NCBI RefSeq assembly: GCF_019802055.1
Contig: NZ_JAHVHW010000004.1
Span: forward strand, 1-64,000
Length of the DNA stretch: 64,000 bases
Direction of reading: 5' to 3'
Source of the DNA: Ferrimonas balearica
Lineage (GTDB): Bacteria; Pseudomonadota; Gammaproteobacteria; Enterobacterales; Shewanellaceae
A program made the translations under genes and the position numbers. This document shows, in pieces, positions 8,141 to 16,301 of the stretch. A model generated the notes under the pieces. The model searched no databases. It was not told where the DNA came from and saw only the letters and a list, made by a program, of their open reading frames with translations. Position 1 is the first letter of the stretch. Each line of letters starts with the position of its first letter.

Positions 8141-9685
8141 TTACTTTCTTGTTTTGCCTATGCCATGTTCCCGCAGCTTGTTGGCGATCGCCGTATGGGA
8201 CACGCCCAACTTGCGGGCCAACTGTCGGGTCGACGGGTAAGCGGGATAAAGGCGTCGCAGTAGACTCGCTTCGAACTGCTTCACCGCTTCATCCAGCGTC
8301 CCCTCAAACTCCTGATCAAAGTAGCCGAAGCCCTCTGTCCAGGAAGGCAGACGCAGTTGCTCCGGGGTCAAATCACCCCGTTCATCGGCCATCGATACCG
8401 CACGGAAGATGGCGTTCTTGAGCTGGCGAACATTGCCGGGCCAGGCGTAATTCTTCATAAACTCGCGGCACTCCGCAGAGAGTTGACGCAAGGGGCTGGC
8501 CAGTTGCTGGCTGTAGTGCTCCATAAACAGCTCGGCCAGCGGAATGATGTCCGCTTTACGCTCCCGCAGCGGTGGCAGATGCAGGTTCAGCACATTGATT
8601 CGGTAGTAGAGGTCTTCACGGAACTCGCCCTGCTGGCACAGTTCGGAGAGATCCTTCTGGCTGGCGCAGATCACCCGCAAATCCACCCGGATTTCGTTAT
8701 CGTCACCGACCCGGCGGAAGCAGCCATCCTGAATAAGGCGCAGCAGTTTAACCTGCAGCTGTGGCGTCATATCCGCCACCTCATCCAGGAATACGGTCCC
8801 ACCGTCTGCCTGCTCCACCACGCCCCGTTTCACCACTTCTCCCGGGGATTTACACAGACCAAAGAGTTCGCTCTCCGCTACGCTGTCGGGCAAAGAGGCG
8901 CAGTTGATCACCACAAACGCTTTGTCCTGGCGCAGACTGGCTTCATGACATGCGCGAGCCAGCAACTCTTTTCCGGTACCGGTTTCCCCAGTGATAAGCA
9001 GTGGCGCTTCCAGTTGAGCCATACGGCGCGCTTCCGCCAGCAGAGCCCGCATCTTGTCGCTCTCGGCGAGCAGGGTGTCAAATCCGCTGACCTGGTCCCT
9101 CAGTGCGTTGAACTGTTTGCCGACCCGGGCCGGAGACTTCAGCAGCACCATGGCACCGGCCAGAATGCTGGTGCCCTCCTCGTCTGGCAGGTCGATCGGC
9201 AAGATCTCAGCCAGGTATTGATTGCCCTGCACGGACACACGGGTCGCCTGAGGCAATACCTCATCCATCCCCAACCAACGAAGGAAAGAGAACCCCTGAA
9301 CCCAGTTGGCCACCGGCTCCTCCATCACCTGATCGCGAGGCAGGCCCAACAGAGAAAGGATGGAGTCATTGGCCATGGAGATTCGGCCTTTGAGGTCGAT
9401 GGCGAAGATGGGGTCTGGCAGGGTTCTTAGCAGTGCCTCCATGGCGTAGTGTTCACGCTCAGAGGGCATAAATGGCACGGTCTTGACGTCGGTGACCCCG
9501 GGGATTTTGCGGATCATCGGCATCAGAATCTGCAACTCCTCGAAGCTCGGCGCGGGGATCTGCAAAAACACATACCCGGCGCTGCCAGCATCGATGGCGT
9601 TGATGTTGATATTCTGCTTTTCCAGCACTTCGAGGATTTCCCGGGCGAGCCCGATTCGGTCCTCACAGCTGACTTGTAATCGCAT
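8141..9685 (-). CDS. tyrR: Transcriptional regulator TyrR (PhhR-like)
   Basis: Senses aromatic amino acids and controls their transport and metabolism. The 514 residues (E. coli TyrR has 513) comprise an N-terminal ACT domain (about 1-70), a PAS domain (about 78-190), an AAA+ domain with Walker A GETGTGKE (233-240) and a C-terminal Fis-type helix-turn-helix (about 480-510, LARKLGVSHTAIANKL). The sigma-54 contact motif GAFTGA is absent from the AAA+ domain, as in E. coli TyrR, so it acts with sigma-70. A GGAAGG site precedes ATG. TyrR-type boxes lie before both neighbouring catabolic units. Confidence 0.96.
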   Translation of the reverse strand: MRLQVSCEDRIGLAREILEVLEKQNININAIDAGSAGYVFLQIPAPSFEELQILMPMIRKIPGVTDVKTVPFMPSEREHYAMEALLRTLPDPIFAIDLKGRISMANDSILSLLGLPRDQVMEEPVANWVQGFSFLRWLGMDEVLPQATRVSVQGNQYLAEILPIDLPDEEGTSILAGAMVLLKSPARVGKQFNALRDQVSGFDTLLAESDKMRALLAEARRMAQLEAPLLITGETGTGKELLARACHEASLRQDKAFVVINCASLPDSVAESELFGLCKSPGEVVKRGVVEQADGGTVFLDEVADMTPQLQVKLLRLIQDGCFRRVGDDNEIRVDLRVICASQKDLSELCQQGEFREDLYYRINVLNLHLPPLRERKADIIPLAELFMEHYSQQLASPLRQLSAECREFMKNYAWPGNVRQLKNAIFRAVSMADERGDLTPEQLRLPSWTEGFGYFDQEFEGTLDEAVKQFEASLLRRLYPAYPSTRQLARKLGVSHTAIANKLREHGIGKTRK

Positions 9686-9780
9686 TACTTGCCCTTCCTG
9701 TTGTTATAGTTCCGTTATCTTGGTCGGGATGCACAGATCATACTGGAAAATCACCGCCCTGCCACGGCATTTGTACAGCA

Positions 9781-9806
9781 CAAAAAAGCCCGCCAAACGG
9801 CGGGCT
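9781..9806 (-). terminator. Rho-independent terminator of phhB
   Basis: AGCCCGCC-AAAC-GGCGGGCT hairpin (9787-9806) followed on the minus strand by six T. It separates the methionine gamma-lyase-phhA-phhB operon from tyrR. Confidence 0.92.
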
Positions 9807-9824
9807 AATGAGCATAGACCAGAC

Positions 9825-10166
9825 TCACTCTTCAAGCAGAGCGTCGGTTTTGGCCGCCATGATGAAGTCGTTCTTGTGCAGGCCGCCGATGGCGTGGGTC
9901 CACCAGGTTACCGTCACTTTGCCCCACTCCAGCAGGATGCCCGGATGGTGGAACTCCGCCTCTGCCATTTCGGCCACTTTGTTGGAAAACGCCCAGGCCT
10001 GTTTGAAGTTCTTAAAGCGGTATACCCGCTCCAACTGCAACACACCCTCTTTGACCGGAGCCGCCCAGTCCGGCAACTCCTTCATCAAAGTAGCCAGCTC
10101 TTCATCGCTGACTTTTGGGGCGCCTGCCTGGCAGGCTTCACAGGTCATTTTGCTCAGTTCGGTCAT
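9825..10166 (-). CDS. phhB: 4a-hydroxytetrahydrobiopterin dehydratase
   Basis: Dehydrates the 4a-hydroxypterin released by phenylalanine hydroxylase and so recycles the pterin cofactor. The 113-residue protein has the PCD/DCoH fold and the active-site sequence EFHHP (about residues 69-73), followed by VTVTWWTH. It starts 9 bp downstream of the phhA stop and is the last gene of the operon before a strong terminator. Confidence 0.96.
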   Translation of the reverse strand: MTELSKMTCEACQAGAPKVSDEELATLMKELPDWAAPVKEGVLQLERVYRFKNFKQAWAFSNKVAEMAEAEFHHPGILLEWGKVTVTWWTHAIGGLHKNDFIMAAKTDALLEE

Positions 10167-10175
10167 GGCTATTCC

Positions 10176-10967
10176 TTAGCTTGCTTGTGATTTGGGGGGA
10201 AATTTGGGTTCAAACAGTCCCAGTGCCATCGCTTGATGGACCAGGGCCATCAGGTCCATCTCGGCCAGAGAGTAAAGGTCATCAATGCACTCTAGTACGT
10301 AGTAGATGGGCTGCATAATGTCGATGCGGTAAGGCGTACGCATGGCGTCCGACACCGCCATCGGCTGATGTTCCGGCTCCTCTGAGAGCGCGTAATGGGT
10401 TTCACCGGGGCTGGAGAGGATCCCACCCCCATAGATGCGCCGCCCCATCGGCGTGTTCACCAGGCCGAACTCGACGGTAAACCAGTACAGTCTCGCCAGG
10501 TAGACCCGCTCCTTGGGGTTGGCCGCCAGCCCCAACTTACCGTAGGTATGGGTAAAGTGGGCAAAGGCCGGATTGGTCAACAGCGGGCAGTGGCCGAAAA
10601 TCTCGTGAAAAATGTCCGGCTCCTGCAGGTAATCGAACTCCTCACGGCTTCGGATGAAGGTGGCCACCGGGAACTGCTTATTGGCCAGCAGCTCAAAGAA
10701 GCGCTCGAAAGAGATCAACGCAGGCACCTGGGCGGTACGCCATCCGGTTGCCGCTTCAAGCACCGCGTCCACTTCTGACAGTTGAGGTATGCGGTGGCGC
10801 GGCAGGTCCAGAGCCGCCAGCCCGGTCATAAACTCATCGCAGGCTTTTCCCTGTATGCACTCCAGCTGTCGGCTGATCAGGTCGGCCCAGATCCGGTTTT
10901 CCTCATCGCTGTAATGGATCACGCCATTCGCATCGGGCATGCGGGCCTGATATTGGGTTCCCTTCAT
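10176..10967 (-). CDS. phhA: Phenylalanine 4-monooxygenase
   Basis: Hydroxylates Phe to Tyr with tetrahydropterin and O2. The 263-residue single-domain bacterial enzyme lacks the eukaryotic regulatory domain. The iron ligands are His121 and His126 (FHEIFGHCPLL) and Glu166 (TVEFGL). Its start codon overlaps the stop of the upstream methionine gamma-lyase gene (ATGA), so the two are translationally coupled. With phhB it funnels Phe into the HppD route. Confidence 0.97.
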   Translation of the reverse strand: MKGTQYQARMPDANGVIHYSDEENRIWADLISRQLECIQGKACDEFMTGLAALDLPRHRIPQLSEVDAVLEAATGWRTAQVPALISFERFFELLANKQFPVATFIRSREEFDYLQEPDIFHEIFGHCPLLTNPAFAHFTHTYGKLGLAANPKERVYLARLYWFTVEFGLVNTPMGRRIYGGGILSSPGETHYALSEEPEHQPMAVSDAMRTPYRIDIMQPIYYVLECIDDLYSLAEMDLMALVHQAMALGLFEPKFPPKSQAS

Positions 10968-12187
10968 GGTGTCTCCTCCCCGGCCAGATCGACGGCATTC
11001 GACGTTTCATCGCATGTTGCCAAAGCCTGTTTAAGATCCGCCAGGATATCTTCAATGTGTTCCAGCCCTACCGCCAGCCGAACCATGTTGTCACTGATCC
11101 CTGCTGCAGCGCGGTCTTCCGCGCTGTAGGGGCTATGGGTCATGGAAGCCGGATGCTGAACCAGCGACTCAGCGTCTCCCAGGCTGACCGCAATGCTGAA
11201 CAGCTTCAGCTGATTTACAAACCGAACCGCGGTGTCGTAACCGCCGGTCAGCTCCAGCGCCAACACCCCGCCGGCTCCGCGCATCTGACGACCGAGCAGG
11301 CGATGGCCCGGATGACTGGGCAGCCCAGGATAGTAGACCCGGGAAACCTTGGGATGCGCTTCAAGAAAATGAGCCACCGCCATCGCATTGTCGTTATGGC
11401 GTTCCATCCTCAGCGCCAGCGTTTTCATGCCCCGAAGTATCAACCAGGCATCATGAGGCGACAGCACCGCACCGATGTCCTTTCGGATCGCCATCCTAAC
11501 CGGGGCCATCAACTCGGTACGACCGCACACTACCCCGGCAATCACATCACCATGACCATTGAGGTACTTGGTGGCACTGTGCAGCACCATGTCCACCCCG
11601 TGGCGCAATGGTTGTTGCAGCAGCGGCGTCATAAAGGTGTTGTCGACGATGGTCAGCAACCCTTTGCGGCGCGCCAGGGCGACGATGGCGTCCAGATCGT
11701 AAACCGCCAGATGAGGGTTCACCGGTGTCTCCAGGTAAAGCACCCGGGTGTTGGGTTGGATCGCCGCTTCAACGGCGTGGATATCGGAGAAGTCCACCGA
11801 TGTGCTTTCAATGCCAAACCGCGGCAGCTGCTCCGATATCAGTGCATGAGTGCAGCCATAAAGTCCAATGGCGGCCACCAGGTGATCGCCGCAGGAAAGT
11901 TGGCTCAGCAAAGCGCCCGAAACCGCCCCCATACCACTGCCAAACGCGACCGCTTCCTCGGCGCCTTCCAGTAGCGCCATACGGCGTTCCAGTTCATCGG
12001 TAGTCGGGTTACCCAGACGGGTATAGATGGGACCGGATTCCTCTCCGGCAAAGCGCGCACCGCCACTCTCGCAGTTGGGAAAGACGAAAGTGGCGGACTG
12101 ATAAAGTGGGGTGGCTAAACTCCCCGGTGCCGTCCTGTCGTGACCCCCATGGATCACGCAGGTACTTTGGTGCTTAAACGCAGCCAT
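10964..12187 (-). CDS. megL: Methionine gamma-lyase (PLP-dependent)
   Basis: Predicted to cleave L-methionine to methanethiol, ammonia and 2-oxobutyrate. The 407-residue Cys/Met-metabolism PLP enzyme has the Schiff-base lysine at Lys207 (SATKYLNGHGD). It also has Tyr110-Gly-Cys112, matching the Tyr114/Cys116 pair that marks methionine gamma-lyases against cystathionine gamma-synthase and beta-lyase. The C-terminal stretch VSLGDAESLVQHPASMTHS is typical. An AGGGGAG site precedes ATG. It is first in an operon with phhA and phhB, whose promoter has CRP- and TyrR-like sites. A cystathionine gamma-lyase or homocysteine desulfhydrase activity cannot be excluded. Confidence 0.88.
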   Translation of the reverse strand: MAAFKHQSTCVIHGGHDRTAPGSLATPLYQSATFVFPNCESGGARFAGEESGPIYTRLGNPTTDELERRMALLEGAEEAVAFGSGMGAVSGALLSQLSCGDHLVAAIGLYGCTHALISEQLPRFGIESTSVDFSDIHAVEAAIQPNTRVLYLETPVNPHLAVYDLDAIVALARRKGLLTIVDNTFMTPLLQQPLRHGVDMVLHSATKYLNGHGDVIAGVVCGRTELMAPVRMAIRKDIGAVLSPHDAWLILRGMKTLALRMERHNDNAMAVAHFLEAHPKVSRVYYPGLPSHPGHRLLGRQMRGAGGVLALELTGGYDTAVRFVNQLKLFSIAVSLGDAESLVQHPASMTHSPYSAEDRAAAGISDNMVRLAVGLEHIEDILADLKQALATCDETSNAVDLAGEETP

Positions 12188-12256
12188 GTTGCTAACTCCC
12201 CTTGATGCTTGGTCCGTCGTTGTTTGTTGTTAAAGGGACGGATCCTGTTGGTCTAA

Positions 12257-12262
12257 CTTATA
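12257..12262 (-). promoter_or_regulatory. Possible -10 element of the megL-phhAB operon
   Basis: The minus strand reads TATAAG with no recognisable -35 element 17 bp upstream. With this -10 the CRP-like site would be centred near -43, a class II activator position. The absence of a -35 fits an activator-dependent promoter. Confidence 0.35.
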
Positions 12263-12285
12263 CGCAGACCGGGGGAGGTCACTCG

Positions 12286-12301
12286 CGTGACCGCGATCAC
12301 A
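12286..12301. promoter_or_regulatory. CRP-like site of the megL-phhA-phhB operon
   Basis: CGTGA-CCGCGA-TCACA matches TGTGA-N6-TCACA at 9 of 10 positions. It is centred about 106 bp upstream of the megL start and about 29 bp from the centre of the TyrR box. Confidence 0.6.
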
Positions 12302-12313
12302 CTTTGTTCACCC

Positions 12314-12331
12314 TGTAAATTATCAGTTACA
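12314..12331. promoter_or_regulatory. TyrR box of the megL-phhA-phhB operon
   Basis: TGTAAA-TTATCA-GTTACA matches TGTAAA-N6-TTTACA at 11 of 12 positions. It overlaps the stop codon of ycjF and lies upstream of the CRP-like site, so TyrR would act from about -72, a position used for activation. The tyrR gene is about 2.6 kb away. Confidence 0.7.
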
Positions 12332-13355
12332 ACTCCGGCCCAGACCCGCGCCCCGCCTTTTGTCGGACGGTGGCCAAAGCATCCGCAGAGATTCGGGTCA
12401 ACTCCTTCAGCAGGCGGGTTTGAACCTGCACCAACGGCGGGCGCTGCCGTGCGTTGTAGGGAAGTGGACGGCACTGGGCCATTGCGGCATAACCCAATCG
12501 CGCAGTCAGCAGTCCGGCTCCCAGTCCCTGGGCCACCCGAGCGGACAGCTTGCCGGTCAACTCCGCGGACAACATCTGGGTGCCCAGATCCAGCGCCAGT
12601 TCACTGCCGCCGGCATACAACAGGTTCTGCAGAATCATCCGAACCAGGCGGATCCGTCCCCAGTAGCCAGGTTCAATGCCGTAGATGCGGGCAACCTCAT
12701 CCAGCATCGCCTGATTGCGCCACAGCATCAGCGCCATATCCAGTGCGGCCATGGGGCTGGCTGCCAGCAGCAGACTGGCTTGCGCCGAGTAGCGATAGAC
12801 GCAGGCCTGAGCCTGCTCATCCTGGGCACTGAGTACGGTCAGTTCATAGAGCTTCAACTGCTCAGCGTCACTGTGGTGGGGCTGACATTGGGACTGAAAC
12901 TGCTGCCAGGCTCCGTCAAAGGATACCGGCAGGGTTTTCTTCAGCTCAGTCAGTACTTGCTCCGCCTCCCCCTGCTGCTGGCTCTGCGCCAGTCGCTCGC
13001 CGGTTCGACGAAGACCGTCTGCCCGCTTCAGTTGTGCCAGGCGTCGCCATTCGCGCCAGAGCCCTCGTATCAGCCAGCCTCCGGCCACCGCAAAGGTGAC
13101 ACCGTACAGGGCAAACAGGGCCGGGCTGCGCTGCCAGCTGTCCCACAGGGTCAGCCCCGCCTCCACCAGCGCCAGGGTAGCCAGCAATCCAACCACCAGG
13201 GTGCCCCAACGCCGTCCACGGGGCTTGGGTTCAACACTGGGTTGAGGGGTCATATCCTGCCACGCCGCTTCCTCCCACTCCTGGGCGGGTTTCAGCTCCG
13301 GCGTGAGCATCGCCTCCTGCGCTTCAAACTCTTTGGCGGGTTTCAAACCACTCAT
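12327..13355 (-). CDS. ycjF: YcjF family (TIGR01620) inner-membrane protein
   Basis: Function unknown; a member of the phage-shock-linked YcjX/YcjF pair. The 342-residue protein has a polar N-terminus, two membrane segments (about residues 52-68 and 79-98), a basic coiled-coil-like stretch (LWREWRRLAQLKRAD), and a C-terminal domain of the DUF697/YcjF type. It overlaps ycjX by ATGA. In E. coli ycjX-ycjF is followed directly by tyrR; here the megL-phhA-phhB operon lies between. Confidence 0.92.
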   Translation of the reverse strand: MSGLKPAKEFEAQEAMLTPELKPAQEWEEAAWQDMTPQPSVEPKPRGRRWGTLVVGLLATLALVEAGLTLWDSWQRSPALFALYGVTFAVAGGWLIRGLWREWRRLAQLKRADGLRRTGERLAQSQQQGEAEQVLTELKKTLPVSFDGAWQQFQSQCQPHHSDAEQLKLYELTVLSAQDEQAQACVYRYSAQASLLLAASPMAALDMALMLWRNQAMLDEVARIYGIEPGYWGRIRLVRMILQNLLYAGGSELALDLGTQMLSAELTGKLSARVAQGLGAGLLTARLGYAAMAQCRPLPYNARQRPPLVQVQTRLLKELTRISADALATVRQKAGRGSGPEL

Positions 13356-14743
13356 CGCACTTTATCTCCCAGCAACCATTGCAGCAGATGATCCATCCGC
13401 ATATGAGGCAATACCCCCTCCGCCACCTTAGGCGGCGCCAGCGCCACAAAATCAAAGCCCTGCCCCTGCCAGAAGGAAGCGGGTGGCAGCTTGTCCGGCA
13501 CTTCACCGGGGAAACGGACCAGGGGTTGCCCATCCAGTCTGCGGCCGCGGATCACCGGCACCGGTCCCCTACCGTCATCCACCTGCCCCTGCTCGCTGGC
13601 CCGAACAGCGCTCAGCACCATGGTTTCCACCTCGCCACCGGCGAAGCGGATCTGACGCTGCGCCTCCCCCATCAGGCTCTGGGTCAGTTTCAGCAGGTTG
13701 GGGTGCTGATCCACCGAGACGTGATCCGCCTTGGTGGCAGCAAACAGCAGTTTGTCGATCTGCGGTTTAAACAGCCGGCGTAATAAAGAGCCCGGGCCGT
13801 AGCGGAAGCTTTCCAATACTCCTCGCAGGGCATCCCCCATCTGCTCCACCGATGCACGGCCCTGATTGAGGGGAGTCAGGGTATCCACCAGCACCACCTG
13901 GCGATCAAAGCGGGCAAAGTGATGGCGGTAGAAGGGCTTCACCACCTGTTCGCAATAAGCGTTAAACCGGTCGGTCATCAGGCTTTTCAGCTCACTGTCA
14001 CTCTGACGCTGCTCGGGAGAGAGCGGAAAGAATGCGATCACCGGTGTGCCCGCCAACTCCCCCGGCAGTAACGCCCGGCCCGGTTGCAGTAGGGTGGCCC
14101 CCTGCTGCCGCAGCGTGCCCAATAATGTCCCGTACGCTTCAGCACAGGCCGCCACGGCAGCATCGTCAGGCTGCGCCAGTTCGGACACCGACTGTCGCCA
14201 GGCCTCGGTGTTCCCTTGCCAGGGTCCTTCGAGCAGACGCTCCCACGCCTGCTCACACCACTGCTCATAGCTTTGAGACAGCATCGGCAGATCCAGCAAC
14301 CACTCACCGGGGTAGTCCACCAGATCCAGGTAAAGGGTCACGCTGTCTTTGAACTGTCGGCGCAGACCGCGGCCCGGCCGATAACGCAGCGCCAGCCGAA
14401 TCTCACTGATGCCCCGGGTGGACGGCGGCCAGGTCGGCGGCTCTTCACGCAGGCAGGCCATGGCAGCATCGTAATCAAACGGTGCCAGGGTGAGGTCCGG
14501 TTGTCGGGCGCGCTGTGCCCCCAACCAACGCCCCTCCGCCAGCACCTCCCACATCGGCAGATGATCCCGTTCAGCGTTAAGCAGCTGATGAACCAGCGCG
14601 GTTATAAAGGCGGTTTTGCCTGCACCACTTAAACCGGTGATGCCGACACGCAGGTGTTGGTCGAGGCCACGATGGGCCCACTCTTCCATCTGCTGGCCCA
14701 GAAGTTTCAAACGAGGTTTTACGGTATTGGCGACTCGGGACAC
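13352..14743 (-). CDS. ycjX: YcjX family P-loop ATPase/GTPase
   Basis: A 463-residue DUF463 protein with a Walker A motif near residue 37 (GLSGAGKTAF) and DYPGEWLLDL as the Walker B/switch region. Crystal structures of the family show a GTP-binding fold, and its expression is linked to the phage-shock response. It is the first gene of the ycjX-ycjF pair, 57 bp downstream of pspC, with only a weak hairpin between them, so read-through from the psp operon is likely. Confidence 0.93.
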   Translation of the reverse strand: MSRVANTVKPRLKLLGQQMEEWAHRGLDQHLRVGITGLSGAGKTAFITALVHQLLNAERDHLPMWEVLAEGRWLGAQRARQPDLTLAPFDYDAAMACLREEPPTWPPSTRGISEIRLALRYRPGRGLRRQFKDSVTLYLDLVDYPGEWLLDLPMLSQSYEQWCEQAWERLLEGPWQGNTEAWRQSVSELAQPDDAAVAACAEAYGTLLGTLRQQGATLLQPGRALLPGELAGTPVIAFFPLSPEQRQSDSELKSLMTDRFNAYCEQVVKPFYRHHFARFDRQVVLVDTLTPLNQGRASVEQMGDALRGVLESFRYGPGSLLRRLFKPQIDKLLFAATKADHVSVDQHPNLLKLTQSLMGEAQRQIRFAGGEVETMVLSAVRASEQGQVDDGRGPVPVIRGRRLDGQPLVRFPGEVPDKLPPASFWQGQGFDFVALAPPKVAEGVLPHMRMDHLLQWLLGDKVR

Positions 14744-14766
14744 TACAGTGACTCGCTATAACGGGA

Positions 14767-14792
14767 ACGGGCGCCCCGGGAGGGACGCCCGT
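14767..14792 (-). terminator. Weak hairpin between pspC and ycjX
   Basis: ACGGGCG/CGCCCGT arms around a 12-nt loop. The minus-strand tail is not a continuous T-run, so this is at best a partial terminator. Confidence 0.35.
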
Positions 14793-14800
14793 CGAGGGCT

Positions 14801-15190
14801 TTACTTGAGGTTGTCAATTTCGCGTTTCAGGCTGTAGGAATCAGACGTCACGTGCTGTTCCAGTGCCCTCAATCGCAGCTCCAGGGAGCGAAACCGGGTG
14901 CTGATCTCCCTAAGCGCCTGTCGGGGGGCCTCCCCCGCCTGCCAGACCTTGGTTTTCAGCTCCGAGCGGTGGCCAAACTGCGCCGCCGGTTTCTTGTCCA
15001 AAAGCACCCAGGCAACGATGTAGAGCAACAGGGCGAAACTGAATACGCCGGTCAGGATGATGGCAGAGAGCACCACGATTCGAACCAGCCAGACCTCCAG
15101 GTTGAAGTACTCGGCCACACCGGCACAGACGCCTGCGACCTTTCCCTGCTCCGGGATCCGATACAGCTCTTTTTTACCGTTCATGCTCAT
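14801..15190 (-). CDS. pspC: Phage shock protein C
   Basis: Inner-membrane partner of PspB that senses envelope stress and recruits PspA. The 129-residue protein has the PspC domain (LYRIPEQGKVAGVCAGVAEY, about residues 7-26), a membrane segment (about 35-65) and a C-terminal leucine-rich helix. ATG at 15190 is chosen because GGAG lies 5 nt upstream; it overlaps the end of pspB by 17 bp. The frame stays open further upstream inside pspB, but that part is not homologous. Confidence 0.94.
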   Translation of the reverse strand: MSMNGKKELYRIPEQGKVAGVCAGVAEYFNLEVWLVRIVVLSAIILTGVFSFALLLYIVAWVLLDKKPAAQFGHRSELKTKVWQAGEAPRQALREISTRFRSLELRLRALEQHVTSDSYSLKREIDNLK

Positions 15191-15422
15191 GCTTGCTCCT
15201 CCACTCCGGCGACTCCGCATCCAGAATCCGTTCGAGGGTCTCGATTCGATCCGCCATTTTGTCAGCCCGCTGCAACAGGCCATTCAGTTGCTGGTACTCC
15301 TCCTCGGTGAGGCCCTGGCTGATCTGCTTCTTACTTCGGTAATGCAGAATCAGCCAGATGGGCGCCACCAGAAACATAAATACCAGCAATGGTGCCACCA
15401 GCAGTGCAATCAGATCTTCCAT
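15174..15422 (-). CDS. pspB: Phage shock protein B
   Basis: A small inner-membrane protein (82 aa) with an N-terminal membrane helix (about residues 5-27) and a cytoplasmic amphipathic helix with a leucine heptad pattern. With PspC it relays membrane stress to PspA and so frees PspF. It lies 29 bp after pspA and overlaps pspC. Confidence 0.94.
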   Translation of the reverse strand: MEDLIALLVAPLLVFMFLVAPIWLILHYRSKKQISQGLTEEEYQQLNGLLQRADKMADRIETLERILDAESPEWRSKHEHER

Positions 15423-15451
15423 GGTCGGATCCCCCTATTCTCAATCGTTAC

Positions 15452-16120
15452 TCAGGCTTTTTTCTTCGCCATCTTTTTCTTCATGGCTTCCAGCTCCTGG
15501 TTCACCTTGTCTTCGGCTTCCAGAGCGGCAAACTCATCTTCCAAAGTGCGAGCCTGACCCAAATCGTAGGACTCCACTTCCGCTTCCAGACCTTCAATCC
15601 GACGCTCATATTGCTCGAACTTGTTCATGGCCTGGTCAATCTTGGAGGAATCCAGCTGACGCTTAACATCCAGTCGGGAAGACGCGGTCTGCTTGCGCAT
15701 GATGATGGTCTTCTGACGGGCACGGGCGTCATTCAGTTTTTCCTGCAGTTGGCTGATCTCCTCCTTGAGGCGCTCAATCTGCTCTTCAATGTTGATCAGC
15801 TCACGCTTGAGTGCATCCACCAGTTCAGCCGCTTTCTGCTTCTCAACCAGTGCCGCCTTGGCCAGGTCTTCACGCGCCTTGGTCAGCGCCAGTTCGGCCT
15901 TGGCTTGCCACTCTTCAACTTGACGTTCGGCACGATCAACGCGGCGAATCATCTCCTTTTTCTCTGCCAGTACTTTGGCGGAGGTGGAGCGAACTTCAAC
16001 CAGTGTATCTTCCATCTCTTGGATGATCAGACGCACCATTTTTTCCGGATCCTCCGCCTTGTCCAGTAAGGCGCTGAGGTTGGAATTCACAATGTCAGCA
16101 AAGCGAGAAAAAATACCCAT
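15452..16120 (-). CDS. pspA: Phage shock protein A
   Basis: ESCRT-III-like peripheral membrane protein that inhibits PspF and protects the inner membrane. ATG at 16120 gives 222 residues, exactly the E. coli length, starting with the amphipathic membrane helix MGIFSRFADIVNSNL. The rest is long coiled coil with the typical EDPEKMVRLIIQEMEDTLVE segment. AGGAAA precedes the start. The gene is transcribed from a sigma-54-type promoter at 16165-16180. Confidence 0.97.
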   Translation of the reverse strand: MGIFSRFADIVNSNLSALLDKAEDPEKMVRLIIQEMEDTLVEVRSTSAKVLAEKKEMIRRVDRAERQVEEWQAKAELALTKAREDLAKAALVEKQKAAELVDALKRELINIEEQIERLKEEISQLQEKLNDARARQKTIIMRKQTASSRLDVKRQLDSSKIDQAMNKFEQYERRIEGLEAEVESYDLGQARTLEDEFAALEAEDKVNQELEAMKKKMAKKKA

Positions 16121-16164
16121 AATCTGTTTCCTCAATCGTTGATATGCCCTCGGACCAACAACAA

Positions 16165-16180
16165 TCAGATTCCGTGCCAA
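16165..16180 (-). promoter_or_regulatory. Sigma-54 promoter of pspABC
   Basis: The minus strand reads TTGGCACG at -24, a perfect consensus half, and CTGA at the -12 position, where TTGC is ideal. The predicted leader to pspA is about 33 nt. PspF is encoded divergently and would bind in the A/T-rich 16181-16256 segment. Confidence 0.7.
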
Positions 16181-16301
16181 GTTCGATTTTTATCGTAAGT
16201 TATTATTTTAAAAGGGCTTTAACAAGAGGTTTATTTTTGAGCTGTCCGTCCCTATCATGGAAATCACCAACTATTGGGCAAAATCACTACATCAGGGACC
16301 G

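Noticed and set aside
8141-9685. Sigma-54-dependent activator
   Set aside because: The AAA+ domain lacks GAFTGA and the ACT-PAS-AAA+-HTH order and length are those of TyrR.
10964-12187. Cystathionine gamma-synthase or beta-lyase as identity
   Set aside because: The Tyr-Gly-Cys sequence at 110-112 and the C-terminal SLGDAESLVQHPASMTHS pattern fit methionine gamma-lyase better, though side activity is possible.
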